From the NCBI GenBank assembly GCA_902388455.1, contig CABMPD010000027.1, positions 1 to 9,548 of the forward strand: a stretch of DNA of 9,548 bases, in the 5' to 3' direction. This DNA comes from an uncultured Alistipes sp. GTDB taxonomy: Bacteria; Bacteroidota; Bacteroidia; Bacteroidales; UBA932. The notes under the pieces were generated by a model. It made no database searches, was not told the origin of the DNA, and was given only the letters and a program-made list of their open reading frames with translations. The translations under genes were made by a program, and so were the position numbers. Positions 1 to 5,882 of the stretch are shown here, one piece after another (the stretch's first letter is position 1; each line of letters opens with the position of its first letter).

Positions 1-2
1 AC

Positions 3-104
3 AACTTCTACATGCAGCGCGTCTTCTCCCGCCTCGGCTTCACCTACTGCGGCCGTATCCGGTATGAGGCAGGCGAGCGCATGGCGTATGAGAAAATGCT
101 GTAG
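3..104 (+). CDS. C-terminus of a GNAT-like acetyltransferase (partial)
   Basis: An open frame enters from the left edge and ends at TAG 102-104, giving 33 residues that begin NFYMQRVFSRLGFTYCGRI and end AYEKML. The arrangement of a short helix, then LGF, then a strand with G-R-I, and a final AYEK-type tail, is what the last part of GNAT-fold N-acetyltransferases usually looks like (the region after the acetyl-CoA binding loop, where the 'hY.k.GF...G' pattern occurs). The acetyl-CoA binding motif itself would lie outside the window, so the acceptor substrate cannot be guessed. The gene points towards the minus-strand genes at 301-1398. The family call rests on a short tail only. Confidence 0.6.
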   Translation, partial: NFYMQRVFSRLGFTYCGRIRYEAGERMAYEKML

Positions 105-300
105 CTGACGGCTGAGCTGAAGTCCGTCCGGGACATACCTTTGAACGAGCCGCACGGGTGAAGTTTGTAAGTGCTTGAATATCTTTCCCTTGTCAGACAC
201 CCGTGTGCTTTGGTCCATTTCTGAATCAGGATGAAAGCACATGGCAACTTCGTAAAGTAATGATACTCAATACTATGCTTATTTGCCCCGTGCCGCTAAG
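105..300. other. Intergenic stretch with one inverted repeat, no gene seen
   Basis: I see no convincing gene here. The only notable structure is an inverted repeat with arms CGCACGGGTG (151-160) and CACCCGTGTG (198-207); it pairs over ten positions with one G-U wobble and is separated by 37 nt. It lies between the plus-strand acetyltransferase-like end and the minus-strand genes, where a bidirectional terminator would be expected. However, neither arm is followed by a T-run and the loop is long, so a terminator role is only a guess. A minus-strand open frame of 67 codons covers 44-247, but it overlaps the real plus-strand coding end and resembles nothing I know. Confidence 0.35.
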
Positions 301-381
301 TCAATATGAAGAACTGTAGCCAAAGAACAGCATCAACAGCAACGCGATAAAAAGCGAAAATTCGTATATTGTATAATCCAT
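301..381 (-). CDS. Possible 26-aa single-pass membrane peptide
   Basis: The short frame starts at ATG (381-379) and stops at TGA (303-301). The peptide begins MDYTIYEF and continues with a strongly hydrophobic run (SLFIALLLMLFFGY, about residues 8-21), then a short SSSY tail. That is the profile of a one-helix membrane microprotein. A purine-rich stretch GTGGGAAAG lies directly before the ATG, and an exact Bacteroidetes -7 box (TAATTTTG) lies about 20 bp upstream, so the frame has its own plausible transcription and translation signals. I do not recognise the peptide; small subunits such as KdpF have this size, but no partner genes are nearby. A hydrophobic run in an AT-rich stretch could arise by chance, hence the low confidence. 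Confidence 0.3.
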   Translation of the reverse strand: MDYTIYEFSLFIALLLMLFFGYSSSY

Positions 382-400
382 CTTTCCCACTTGCCGGGTA

Positions 401-408
401 CAAAATTA
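401..408 (-). promoter_or_regulatory. Putative Bacteroidetes -7 box (TAATTTTG)
   Basis: Read on the minus strand, TAATTTTG matches the TAnnTTTG consensus of the Bacteroidales primary sigma factor exactly. Its first three bases are also the TAA stop codon of the ORF6N gene (408-406). No clear -33 TTTG is seen 19-21 bp upstream. The start site would fall near 394, leaving a leader of about a dozen bases before the 26-codon frame. It could equally be a chance match. Confidence 0.35.
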
Positions 409-1398
409 CAAGGTTTTTCCGTTATTCTGAATATCGGGGAATATGATTCTACTGATGATTTCTGAGGCCGAAATGTCACGCATAAGCGTGAACCCGAACC
501 ACTTTTTACCTAAATCCTTAATAGATGCCCCGATGTGGTACACTTCATCGTCTATAAGCAGAAAACGGTCATGTGCTTTGTTGAACCGCTCTATCCTGAC
601 TGGCGGATATTGGGCATTGTGACGGTCAACATCCAGTTTGAACCGGTCGCTTACACGTTGTGTGTAGATAGTGGCAGTCACTCCTTTTTCCCTTTTGTCG
701 AGCAGGGTCAGTACCGTATCATCCACATAGTTGTCAATCAGTGCAATGGTGCGTTTTGCCTTTCGTATCAAGTCAGATACAAAACGGTAAGCGTCAAACA
801 CCTGCCCGTCGTAGAATATGCCCTGCATGGGAGAGATATTGGCTTCCAGCCGTTTGAACACCTCGTCGATGCGCTTGTCCGTCACCTCCTGATGCCGTTT
901 CATTTCAAGCTGGTGATATTCTATCGTTTCAAGCCGTTGGAACAGTTGGGCATTGGTAACTATAAAACGGCGCATGGACACAAAAGCTCTCATGATGCGG
1001 ATGTTCACTTCCACCGCAATCTGTGATTTCAAGACGGAACTAAGCATGGCGATACCTTGTTCGGTGAAAGCATAGGGCAACCTTCTGTCGCCACCCCAAC
1101 TTGAAGTCACATTTTGTGATTTCAAGATTTCAACATCTTCTTTGTCCAGTTGAAACATGAAGTCGTCAGGAAACCGCTCGATATTACGTTTTACTGCCTG
1201 ATTCAATACTCTGGTTTCCACACCATACAACAAAGCCAAATCCCTGTCAATAATAACTTGCTGACCTCTGATTACTCGAATCATCAACTGTATATCGGCA
1301 GCCATAGGTAACTGGCCGCAAATTGCGACCGGTTCATTTGCCTTGTCTTCTATCTTTTCTCTTTCTTTAGCCATACCTCTTTTACTACTCAATTTCAT
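406..1398 (-). CDS. ORF6N domain protein with PLD-like C-terminal half
   Basis: This 330-residue protein has three parts. Residues about 33-123 form an ORF6N domain, a KilA-N/Bro-N-like DNA-binding module common in phage and mobile-element proteins. Its hallmarks are [39 protein letters not shown] and [13 protein letters not shown] (111-123). Residues about 150-185 are charged and heptad-like, probably a coiled coil. Residues about 195-310 resemble a phospholipase-D fold: HDRFLLID (276-283) fits HxKx4D with Arg in place of Lys, followed by GAS (290-292) where the conserved Gly-Ser lies, and KDLGKK. Only one such motif is present, so an active enzyme would have to dimerise, and the K-to-R change may mean loss of activity. 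The start is uncertain: ATG 1398 has no obvious ribosome site; Met9 follows AGAGG closely; the domain itself begins after Met32. No good promoter is seen. The role is unknown; such genes are frequent in mobile or variable regions. It could be a regulator or a defence-related protein. Confidence 0.85.
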   Translation of the reverse strand: MKLSSKRGMAKEREKIEDKANEPVAICGQLPMAADIQLMIRVIRGQQVIIDRDLALLYGVETRVLNQAVKRNIERFPDDFMFQLDKEDVEILKSQNVTSSWGGDRRLPYAFTEQGIAMLSSVLKSQIAVEVNIRIMRAFVSMRRFIVTNAQLFQRLETIEYHQLEMKRHQEVTDKRIDEVFKRLEANISPMQGIFYDGQVFDAYRFVSDLIRKAKRTIALIDNYVDDTVLTLLDKREKGVTATIYTQRVSDRFKLDVDRHNAQYPPVRIERFNKAHDRFLLIDDEVYHIGASIKDLGKKWFGFTLMRDISASEIISRIIFPDIQNNGKTL

Positions 1399-1433
1399 TC
1401 AGGTTTTTGATAATCTCAATGCCCAATGCGTTC

Positions 1434-1514
1434 TCAATCCGTTCCCATTCGTAAACGGTCTATGGCGAAAATGGGAGCCCGATAAAAGGATTGGTGCCTG
1501 TATGGTGCTTCCAT
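1434..1514 (-). pseudogene. Probable N-terminal remnant of a radical-SAM protein
   Basis: A 26-codon frame runs from ATG (1514-1512) to TGA (1436-1434). Its peptide contains SFYRAPIFAIDRLRMGTD. From memory, this pattern (hydrophobic strand, then R-L/H-R-M-x-TD) resembles the extreme N-terminus of some Bacteroidales radical-SAM proteins, in which it is followed by G-x-G-V-T-T-L-V and a CxxxCxxC cluster motif. Here the frame stops right after MGTD and no cysteine motif follows in any frame. It starts 5 bp after the stop of the NADAR remnant, the spacing expected within an operon. The likely story is a former NADAR-radical SAM gene pair cut off by the rearrangement that brought in the ORF6N gene. 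The family assignment is tentative and rests on recall of a short pattern. Confidence 0.4.
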
Positions 1515-1519
1515 GGGTT

Positions 1520-1738
1520 CTATTTCATCTTACTGAGTTTTTCCCTCACATCCATCAGAGCGAATCCAAGCAGGTTTTCTCCTTTCCATAAACGGGGATT
1601 CCGGCAGTCTGGATCATCTTCTTTCATGCCGATTCCCCAAACTGTATCGTAAGGGCTGGCTTCCACCAATATGTTGTCTACAAAGATACGAAAACTACTG
1701 CGGTATGACTTCCCTCCAATCCATTTTTTGCTACGTTT
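1520..1738 (-). pseudogene. C-terminal remnant of a NADAR-family N-glycosidase (YbiA-like)
   Basis: A minus-strand frame without a usable start codon ends at TAG (1522-1520). It reads DNILVEASPYDTVWGIGM, then DP-x4-NPRLWKGENLLGFALMDVRE. This is the highly conserved C-terminal part of the NADAR domain (LVEASP.D..WGIG ... W.G.NLLG.ALM.VR). NADAR proteins of the YbiA type cleave the N-glycosidic bond of early riboflavin-pathway intermediates; related ones remove ADP-ribose from nucleic acids. A full domain is about 150 residues; only about 60 recognisable residues remain, and an in-frame TAA lies at 1741-1739. The N-terminal two thirds, including the first catalytic region, are missing. The break coincides with the start of the upstream region of the plus-strand SMR gene, so the gene is a truncated remnant. 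Confidence 0.75.
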
Positions 1739-1774
1739 TTACCAAATGATAAGCTACGCAAATTCAATATCCTC

Positions 1775-1782
1775 TATCTTTG
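1775..1782 (+). promoter_or_regulatory. -7 box of the SMR gene (TATCTTTG)
   Basis: TATCTTTG matches TAnnTTTG exactly and is followed by a short leader of roughly 24 nt before the ATG at 1813. No convincing -33 TTTG stands 19-21 bp upstream. No guanidine riboswitch-like structure is visible in the short leader, although guanidine-exporting SMR genes of other phyla often carry one. Confidence 0.6.
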
Positions 1783-1812
1783 CAGCCCTTAAAATTCTGT
1801 AAAATTAGATTT

Positions 1813-2136
1813 ATGAACTGGATTATCCTGATTATCGCCGTTTTTTTTGAATCCGGATTTGCGTTTTGCCTGGGAAAGATGAAGGAAGTCACTGGCACTG
1901 CATGGTGGCTGTGGGGAGGAGGCTTTCTGTTCTGTCTGACAATGAGCATGGTACTGCTTGCCAAGGCGGTAAAGACCATTCCGATAGGCACGGCATATCC
2001 GGTATGGACCGGGATAGGGGCTGTCTGCACGGTCATTCTCGGTATCATATTCTTTCACGAGTCCGCCTCATTCCTGCGCCTGCTCTTTATATCCACCCTC
2101 ATCGTCTCCATCATCGGACTGAAGATGGTATCCTGA
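1813..2136 (+). CDS. Small multidrug resistance family exporter, SugE/Gdx-like
   Basis: This 107-residue inner-membrane protein has four predicted helices (about 2-20, 31-50, 57-79, 85-104), the standard length and layout of SMR proteins, which work as dual-topology homodimers exchanging protons for a cationic substrate. The essential proton- and substrate-binding glutamate is Glu13 (AVFFES). The third-helix signature TIPIGTAYPVWTGIGAV (about 55-71) and the closing GLK are those of the SugE/Gdx branch, which exports guanidinium, rather than of EmrE. Trp16 of E. coli SugE is replaced by Phe16, and its Ser42 appears as Ser45. The start at 1813 is chosen because the fourth-codon homology begins there; an upstream TTG lies within the promoter. 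The gene converges on the B12 operon with 14 bp between stops. SMR members can be paired paralogues; no partner is here. Quaternary ammonium export is an alternative function. Confidence 0.85.
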   Translation: MNWIILIIAVFFESGFAFCLGKMKEVTGTAWWLWGGGFLFCLTMSMVLLAKAVKTIPIGTAYPVWTGIGAVCTVILGIIFFHESASFLRLLFISTLIVSIIGLKMVS

Positions 2137-2150
2137 GCTTCCTGCATGCC

Positions 2151-3419
2151 TCACATCGGATAGATGCCCGTGACATAATGAGTGAGACCGCTGATTTTTC
2201 TGACAAGCTGCGGCGGATCCACGCTGCAGTCATAGACCAGAATATGGGATTGGGGAACGAGTCCCTCCATGTTCTCCTGGGATACAGCTACATAGAGAAG
2301 CCCTGAGTCCGAGTCGCCTGTCACATTGCAGTCCAGGATATTGGCATCCGGCTCGTCGGCCCTGAAATCCACTATGTCCTTCTCCGTCCTCCCGGTTCCG
2401 AGGGAAAAACGGCTGAGGGTGGTCTTCAGACTGGAGGAGAACTCCGATTCCTCTGCCCCAGTAAAATAGATATAATCACCGATACGGGTAATACCGGAGT
2501 TGGAATGGGTGCCGGGGGATATATTGGCTGTGACAGTCTTCTGGTCGACTATGCTCCAACTCTCCACATCGATAAAATACAGGAAGCCTGAATTTGGACG
2601 GCTACGGTAGTAGGTGGCAGCGACGAGAGTGCCGTCCTCTGTCCGGCACATGCCGCTGACCAGGTCGCCCTTTCCCAGCTCCAGACGGCGGCTGACAGCA
2701 TCCTCACCCTTTGAAAACTCCAGCAGGGCCGTAGAAGACCAGAACCCTCCTGCCAGGGCATACATACGTCCGTCGACTACAGTCGCACCTCTGGGCGAGA
2801 CTGTAGATTCCACCGTATTGGCTGTCCCCATATTACCTATCTCATAGGAGCCTTCGACGAGACTCAGCCCGCCGGTGGAACAGTCGAAGCGCAGCACGCC
2901 CTGCGCAAATATGAAGACATTGCGACTGTCCAGCACAGCGATACCGCCCAGACTCTCGTCCACTTCCTCCATAGTGCCGTTGACGGGATGCCGGAATGTC
3001 ATTTGTGCCCTGGAGAAAGACTGTTCCTTCCGGAGGGTCTGCGCATCCGCCACGATGAGAAGTCCGTTGTTCTCCTTTCCTTCCGCCTTGCGCCAGTCAT
3101 TGCACAGGATATACTGCTTCCCTTCGCTCATGGACATTCCTACCCCGTCGTTGCCCAGTTCCGAAGCGTTTGCAGACGCATACACCCGGTTTTCCAGTGT
3201 TCCGTCGGGTGCAATGAAGGTGAGAAAGGCATTCTCCATAGTGTATTCACCGCCGCTGAGCAGGAGGACTCCTTCGGGATCGGCATAGCCGGTAAGTCCG
3301 GAGACGGGGGGAACGTTGGGATCTTCACCCTCCGGGGTGTCCGGAGAGGGATTGTCAGTGCAGGCCGCAATCAGCATGGCGGCGGTCATGAGGATATAAG
3401 GTAAATTTCTGCTGTTCAT
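2151..3419 (-). CDS. DUF5074-type beta-propeller surface lipoprotein, last gene of the B12 operon
   Basis: This 422-residue protein has a signal peptide ending in the lipobox LIAAC (Cys20), followed by a Pro/Asp/Glu-rich linker (about 21-40), as in Bacteroidota lipoproteins destined for the cell surface. The rest is a repeating strand-rich pattern typical of a beta-propeller (for example GLLIVADAQTL at 119-129 and FLYFIDVESWSIVDQ further on). It is clearly related to the preceding 484-aa protein: GLLIVADAQTLRKE versus GMLVVADAVTLKKV, and the C-termini R-K-I-x-x-LTHY-x-x-G versus R-R-I-x-x-LTHF-x-x-G. The LNEGNM signature of the other two propellers is eroded to LLSGGEY here, making it the most divergent copy. 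It starts 2 bp after the preceding stop. Its likely role is an accessory outer-membrane corrinoid binder or delivery protein; binding is inferred from context only. No terminator is seen after it. Confidence 0.75.
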   Translation of the reverse strand: MNSRNLPYILMTAAMLIAACTDNPSPDTPEGEDPNVPPVSGLTGYADPEGVLLLSGGEYTMENAFLTFIAPDGTLENRVYASANASELGNDGVGMSMSEGKQYILCNDWRKAEGKENNGLLIVADAQTLRKEQSFSRAQMTFRHPVNGTMEEVDESLGGIAVLDSRNVFIFAQGVLRFDCSTGGLSLVEGSYEIGNMGTANTVESTVSPRGATVVDGRMYALAGGFWSSTALLEFSKGEDAVSRRLELGKGDLVSGMCRTEDGTLVAATYYRSRPNSGFLYFIDVESWSIVDQKTVTANISPGTHSNSGITRIGDYIYFTGAEESEFSSSLKTTLSRFSLGTGRTEKDIVDFRADEPDANILDCNVTGDSDSGLLYVAVSQENMEGLVPQSHILVYDCSVDPPQLVRKISGLTHYVTGIYPM

Positions 3420-3421
3420 GA

Positions 3422-4876
3422 TTATTCATTAAAATAAAATCCTGCGGGAAAATGAGTAAGGTTGTCTATCCTGCGCACCGGGATGTCCAGGCTGCTGCTG
3501 AAGTCAAACTCCCAGATGGAGTTGGTGGTGAAGAAATTGCCGAAACCCTTTATCGTGTTGATGAAAACGTGGCCGGTAATGGGATTGACACCAAGGCCGT
3601 TGTACAGCTGTACCGCATTGCCGTCAAGGTTGAAGAGGTCTGTCAGGACTTCGTCAGTCACATCTCCTTCTCCGGCTTCCGGATCAAATACAGCACGGTA
3701 CACCATGGTCCCGGAAGCATAGTAGACGGTGTTGCCGCTGGCAGCCATGCAGCAGCTGTAGACAGCGTCAGGCCGGGCACTGAGCAGGTTCTGGGTTACG
3801 GTGGAGGCCGCCGGATCAACCTTGTTCAGGGTAATCTGCCCTCCTTCTCCATCCATTGCGGAGGTACATATTGCCCAGAGACATCCGTCATCCGCCGGAG
3901 CTATGCCGAGGAAATAATTAACCATGTACGGGGTGGCCCAGAAGGCGTACTCCGCTACTGAGGAAACCTGGTCTGTGGCCGGATCTATCTTCTTAAGTGC
4001 GCACAACAGGCCGTTCTGAGGAAAATACACCTCGCCGCCGGTTACTGCAAACCTGGACTTCGGTGCCCCTTCCGTACCCGATATGAAAGTCAGCGAGACA
4101 TCGTCCATATTCAGGCGCCACACCCCTTTGTTGTCCCTGATGTAGACATGCTGCTCGTCTATCACGGCTATGTGCGTCGGCCAGTCCAGACCCGGAAGCT
4201 GCTCTTTGGTAAGACTCCTCACTTTCTTCAGAGTCACTGCGTCAGCCACTACCAGCATTCCGTCATTCTCGAATGAAGTTCCCTCGGGATTGGTATCCCC
4301 GTTCTGTGAGATTATGTATATTTTCCCGTCGTGGAAACACATGTCCTGCGCCACATTGCCCAGGTCAGTACCATTGACGCGGCGGTAGGCGGTATCCACG
4401 ACGTAACCCTCGGGAGTGATGTAGATGAGCGAGCCGTTTTCAGTGGTCATGTTTCCCTCATTCAGGACAAATGTTCCCCCTGCCCCGTCGAATGTGACCC
4501 GGTGGAAACTGACGCCACCGACCGTGGTACTCTCTCCGTCGTGCCCGGCAACAGTCAGTTTCAGGTTATAATCGGCAGTTCCGGCAGTGGCGGAAGGGGC
4601 TGTGACATAGATGCGGCCGGCCTCCCCGTCCACTGATGCCTGCCAACCCTCCGGCACGTCTTCCAATGTTACGGTGCTTATCCCCTCCGCATGATAGGTC
4701 AGGACATACGTTTCTTCAGATACAAGCAGCACCGGATTGTCGGCAGAGGTATCCAGTTCGAATACAGGATCCTCATAGACAGGGCCGTTTTTACCAGTGC
4801 ATGAAGTCAGGCCGGCAATACAGCCTGCTGCGGCGAGAGCCAGGACCAGGCTCTTCAAATAAATTCCTTTGTTCAT
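3422..4876 (-). CDS. DUF5074-type beta-propeller surface lipoprotein with N-terminal Ig-like region
   Basis: This 484-residue lipoprotein has a long signal peptide with lipobox LTSC (Cys26; an alternative AAGC at Cys19). Residues about 36-125 are strand-rich and look like a bacterial Ig-like/PKD-type domain (DPVFEL, then alternating short strands ending VGGVSFHRVTF). From about 133 on it is a propeller, beginning GGTFVLNEGNM (about 133-143), the same opening as the BtuG-like protein (GFFLLNEGNM). Blade-like segments follow (GMLVVADAVTL, HVYIRDNKGVWRLN and others), with the C-terminal LTHFPAGFYF. It sits 34 bp after the preceding gene, the largest gap in the operon, with no promoter or riboswitch visible in the gap. 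The likely role is surface capture of cobalamin or related corrinoids together with BtuB and the BtuG-like protein. A different ligand, or a structural role, is possible; the extra domain may lift the propeller away from the membrane. Confidence 0.75.
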   Translation of the reverse strand: MNKGIYLKSLVLALAAAGCIAGLTSCTGKNGPVYEDPVFELDTSADNPVLLVSEETYVLTYHAEGISTVTLEDVPEGWQASVDGEAGRIYVTAPSATAGTADYNLKLTVAGHDGESTTVGGVSFHRVTFDGAGGTFVLNEGNMTTENGSLIYITPEGYVVDTAYRRVNGTDLGNVAQDMCFHDGKIYIISQNGDTNPEGTSFENDGMLVVADAVTLKKVRSLTKEQLPGLDWPTHIAVIDEQHVYIRDNKGVWRLNMDDVSLTFISGTEGAPKSRFAVTGGEVYFPQNGLLCALKKIDPATDQVSSVAEYAFWATPYMVNYFLGIAPADDGCLWAICTSAMDGEGGQITLNKVDPAASTVTQNLLSARPDAVYSCCMAASGNTVYYASGTMVYRAVFDPEAGEGDVTDEVLTDLFNLDGNAVQLYNGLGVNPITGHVFINTIKGFGNFFTTNSIWEFDFSSSLDIPVRRIDNLTHFPAGFYFNE

Positions 4877-4910
4877 GTTCTTTAATGTTAAAATGTTACG
4901 ATATGTGTGT

Positions 4911-5882
4911 TTAATCAGTTGCTATCTCTTCTCCAAGCAGATGGAGGTCCTCCACTCCCATTATCTCAGTGGAGCACTCGCCTAACCAGCCGTTTACCTG
5001 ATTGACCCCGGTATAGATCCGGATGAAATCCACTCCAGGCAGGTCCACGCTTTGGCCCCTGCTGTCCACGGCCCAGGATATGTCGACGGCCGATCCGATA
5101 CCGGAATTGGTGTCATTGTCCGCATAGCCGTAGCGGAACTTGTAGAGGACGTAGTATGTCCCCTCCCCGCTCTCGTCGATACCGTTCTGAGGCAGGCAGG
5201 TACCACTGAAAGAGAGCCTGTCCTCCCCGTACCACTGCGGGAAATAGGGCTGGGTGTGATACTTGTTTTTCGGGATGCTGCCCCGACGGCCCAGGATATC
5301 CTCCCAAAGGATGTATTCCTCCTCTTCGGAGGCTGCCGCTTCCTGCTCCGGACGCAGGTACGTCATACTGTAGTCCGGGTGAAGGGCCACGTCATTGCCG
5401 TTGTTCCTTGCAGCCTGATACCAGGCTTCCTGCGGAGGGTCGATATGAGCACTTCCGGCTATCTCATACCATGGGTCGTCGGGCATCCCGTTGCCGTTGG
5501 CATCGACGGAGACCATGATGATACCCGGCTCGCTGCTTCCCCCCTCGTCCCCGAATGCATTGCCCAGCACCCGGAAGTCGCACAGCCCCTCCCGGTTCTC
5601 GATCGTATGGTCGAATCCCACCACCACATATCCGCCCCAGCCGCCGAGGGAGATCAGCCCGCGGTTGTTGTTCCCGATGGCCTCCAGGACTTTCCGATTC
5701 ATTGTCTCCTGTGTGTCGCCTTCCTCATAGAGGGGCATAGTATTGACAAACTGACCGGGGGCCGGCATATATTCGAATACTTCGGTGATGTAGGGAGTTG
5801 CGTCCTTTCCGGCCTTTTCCTTACTGCAGGCTGTCAGGACTATGGCCACAAGCCCCACCGCATAAATTACAGAATGTCTCAT
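4911..5882 (-). CDS. Surface lipoprotein of unassigned family, third gene of the B12 operon
   Basis: This 323-residue protein has a lipobox LTAC (Cys19) followed by a Lys/Glu/Asp-rich stretch, consistent with an outer-membrane lipoprotein. The mature part has no propeller repeats. It shows conserved-looking blocks: VFEYMPAPGQFVN (35-47), LISLGGWGGYVVVGFDHTI (76-94), VSVDANGNGMPDDPWYEIAG (124-143) and a C-terminal VDFIRIYTGVNQVNGWLGE. The D-x-N-x-N-x3-DD spacing (127-136) looks like a calcium-binding loop. I believe similar 'cell surface' proteins recur in Bacteroidales B12 loci, and one such class (BtuH) binds B12 directly, but I cannot confirm that this protein is BtuH. It starts within the stop of the preceding gene (ATGA), so the two are translationally coupled. 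That coupling and the riboswitch argue for a role in corrinoid capture at the cell surface. Confidence 0.7.
   Translation of the reverse strand: MRHSVIYAVGLVAIVLTACSKEKAGKDATPYITEVFEYMPAPGQFVNTMPLYEEGDTQETMNRKVLEAIGNNNRGLISLGGWGGYVVVGFDHTIENREGLCDFRVLGNAFGDEGGSSEPGIIMVSVDANGNGMPDDPWYEIAGSAHIDPPQEAWYQAARNNGNDVALHPDYSMTYLRPEQEAAASEEEEYILWEDILGRRGSIPKNKYHTQPYFPQWYGEDRLSFSGTCLPQNGIDESGEGTYYVLYKFRYGYADNDTNSGIGSAVDISWAVDSRGQSVDLPGVDFIRIYTGVNQVNGWLGECSTEIMGVEDLHLLGEEIATD

Noticed and set aside
1392..1457. Minus-strand peptide ending [16 protein letters not shown] just before and across the ORF6N start
   Set aside because: It reads like protein, but it is short, is preceded by a stop, overlaps the radical-SAM-like remnant in another frame, and matches nothing I can name.
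1343..1591. Plus-strand frame of 82 codons
   Set aside because: It runs antisense across the ORF6N start and both gene remnants and has no recognisable features.
1730..1758. Direct repeat GCTACG (1730-1735 and 1753-1758) as a target-site duplication at the NADAR breakpoint
   Set aside because: Six bases separated by 17 bp is too short to distinguish from chance, and no insertion element lies between the copies.
1780..1812. Upstream TTG start for the SMR gene, adding 11 residues
   Set aside because: The TTG is part of the -7 box, and the SMR homology begins at the ATG at 1813, which places the essential glutamate at the usual position 13.
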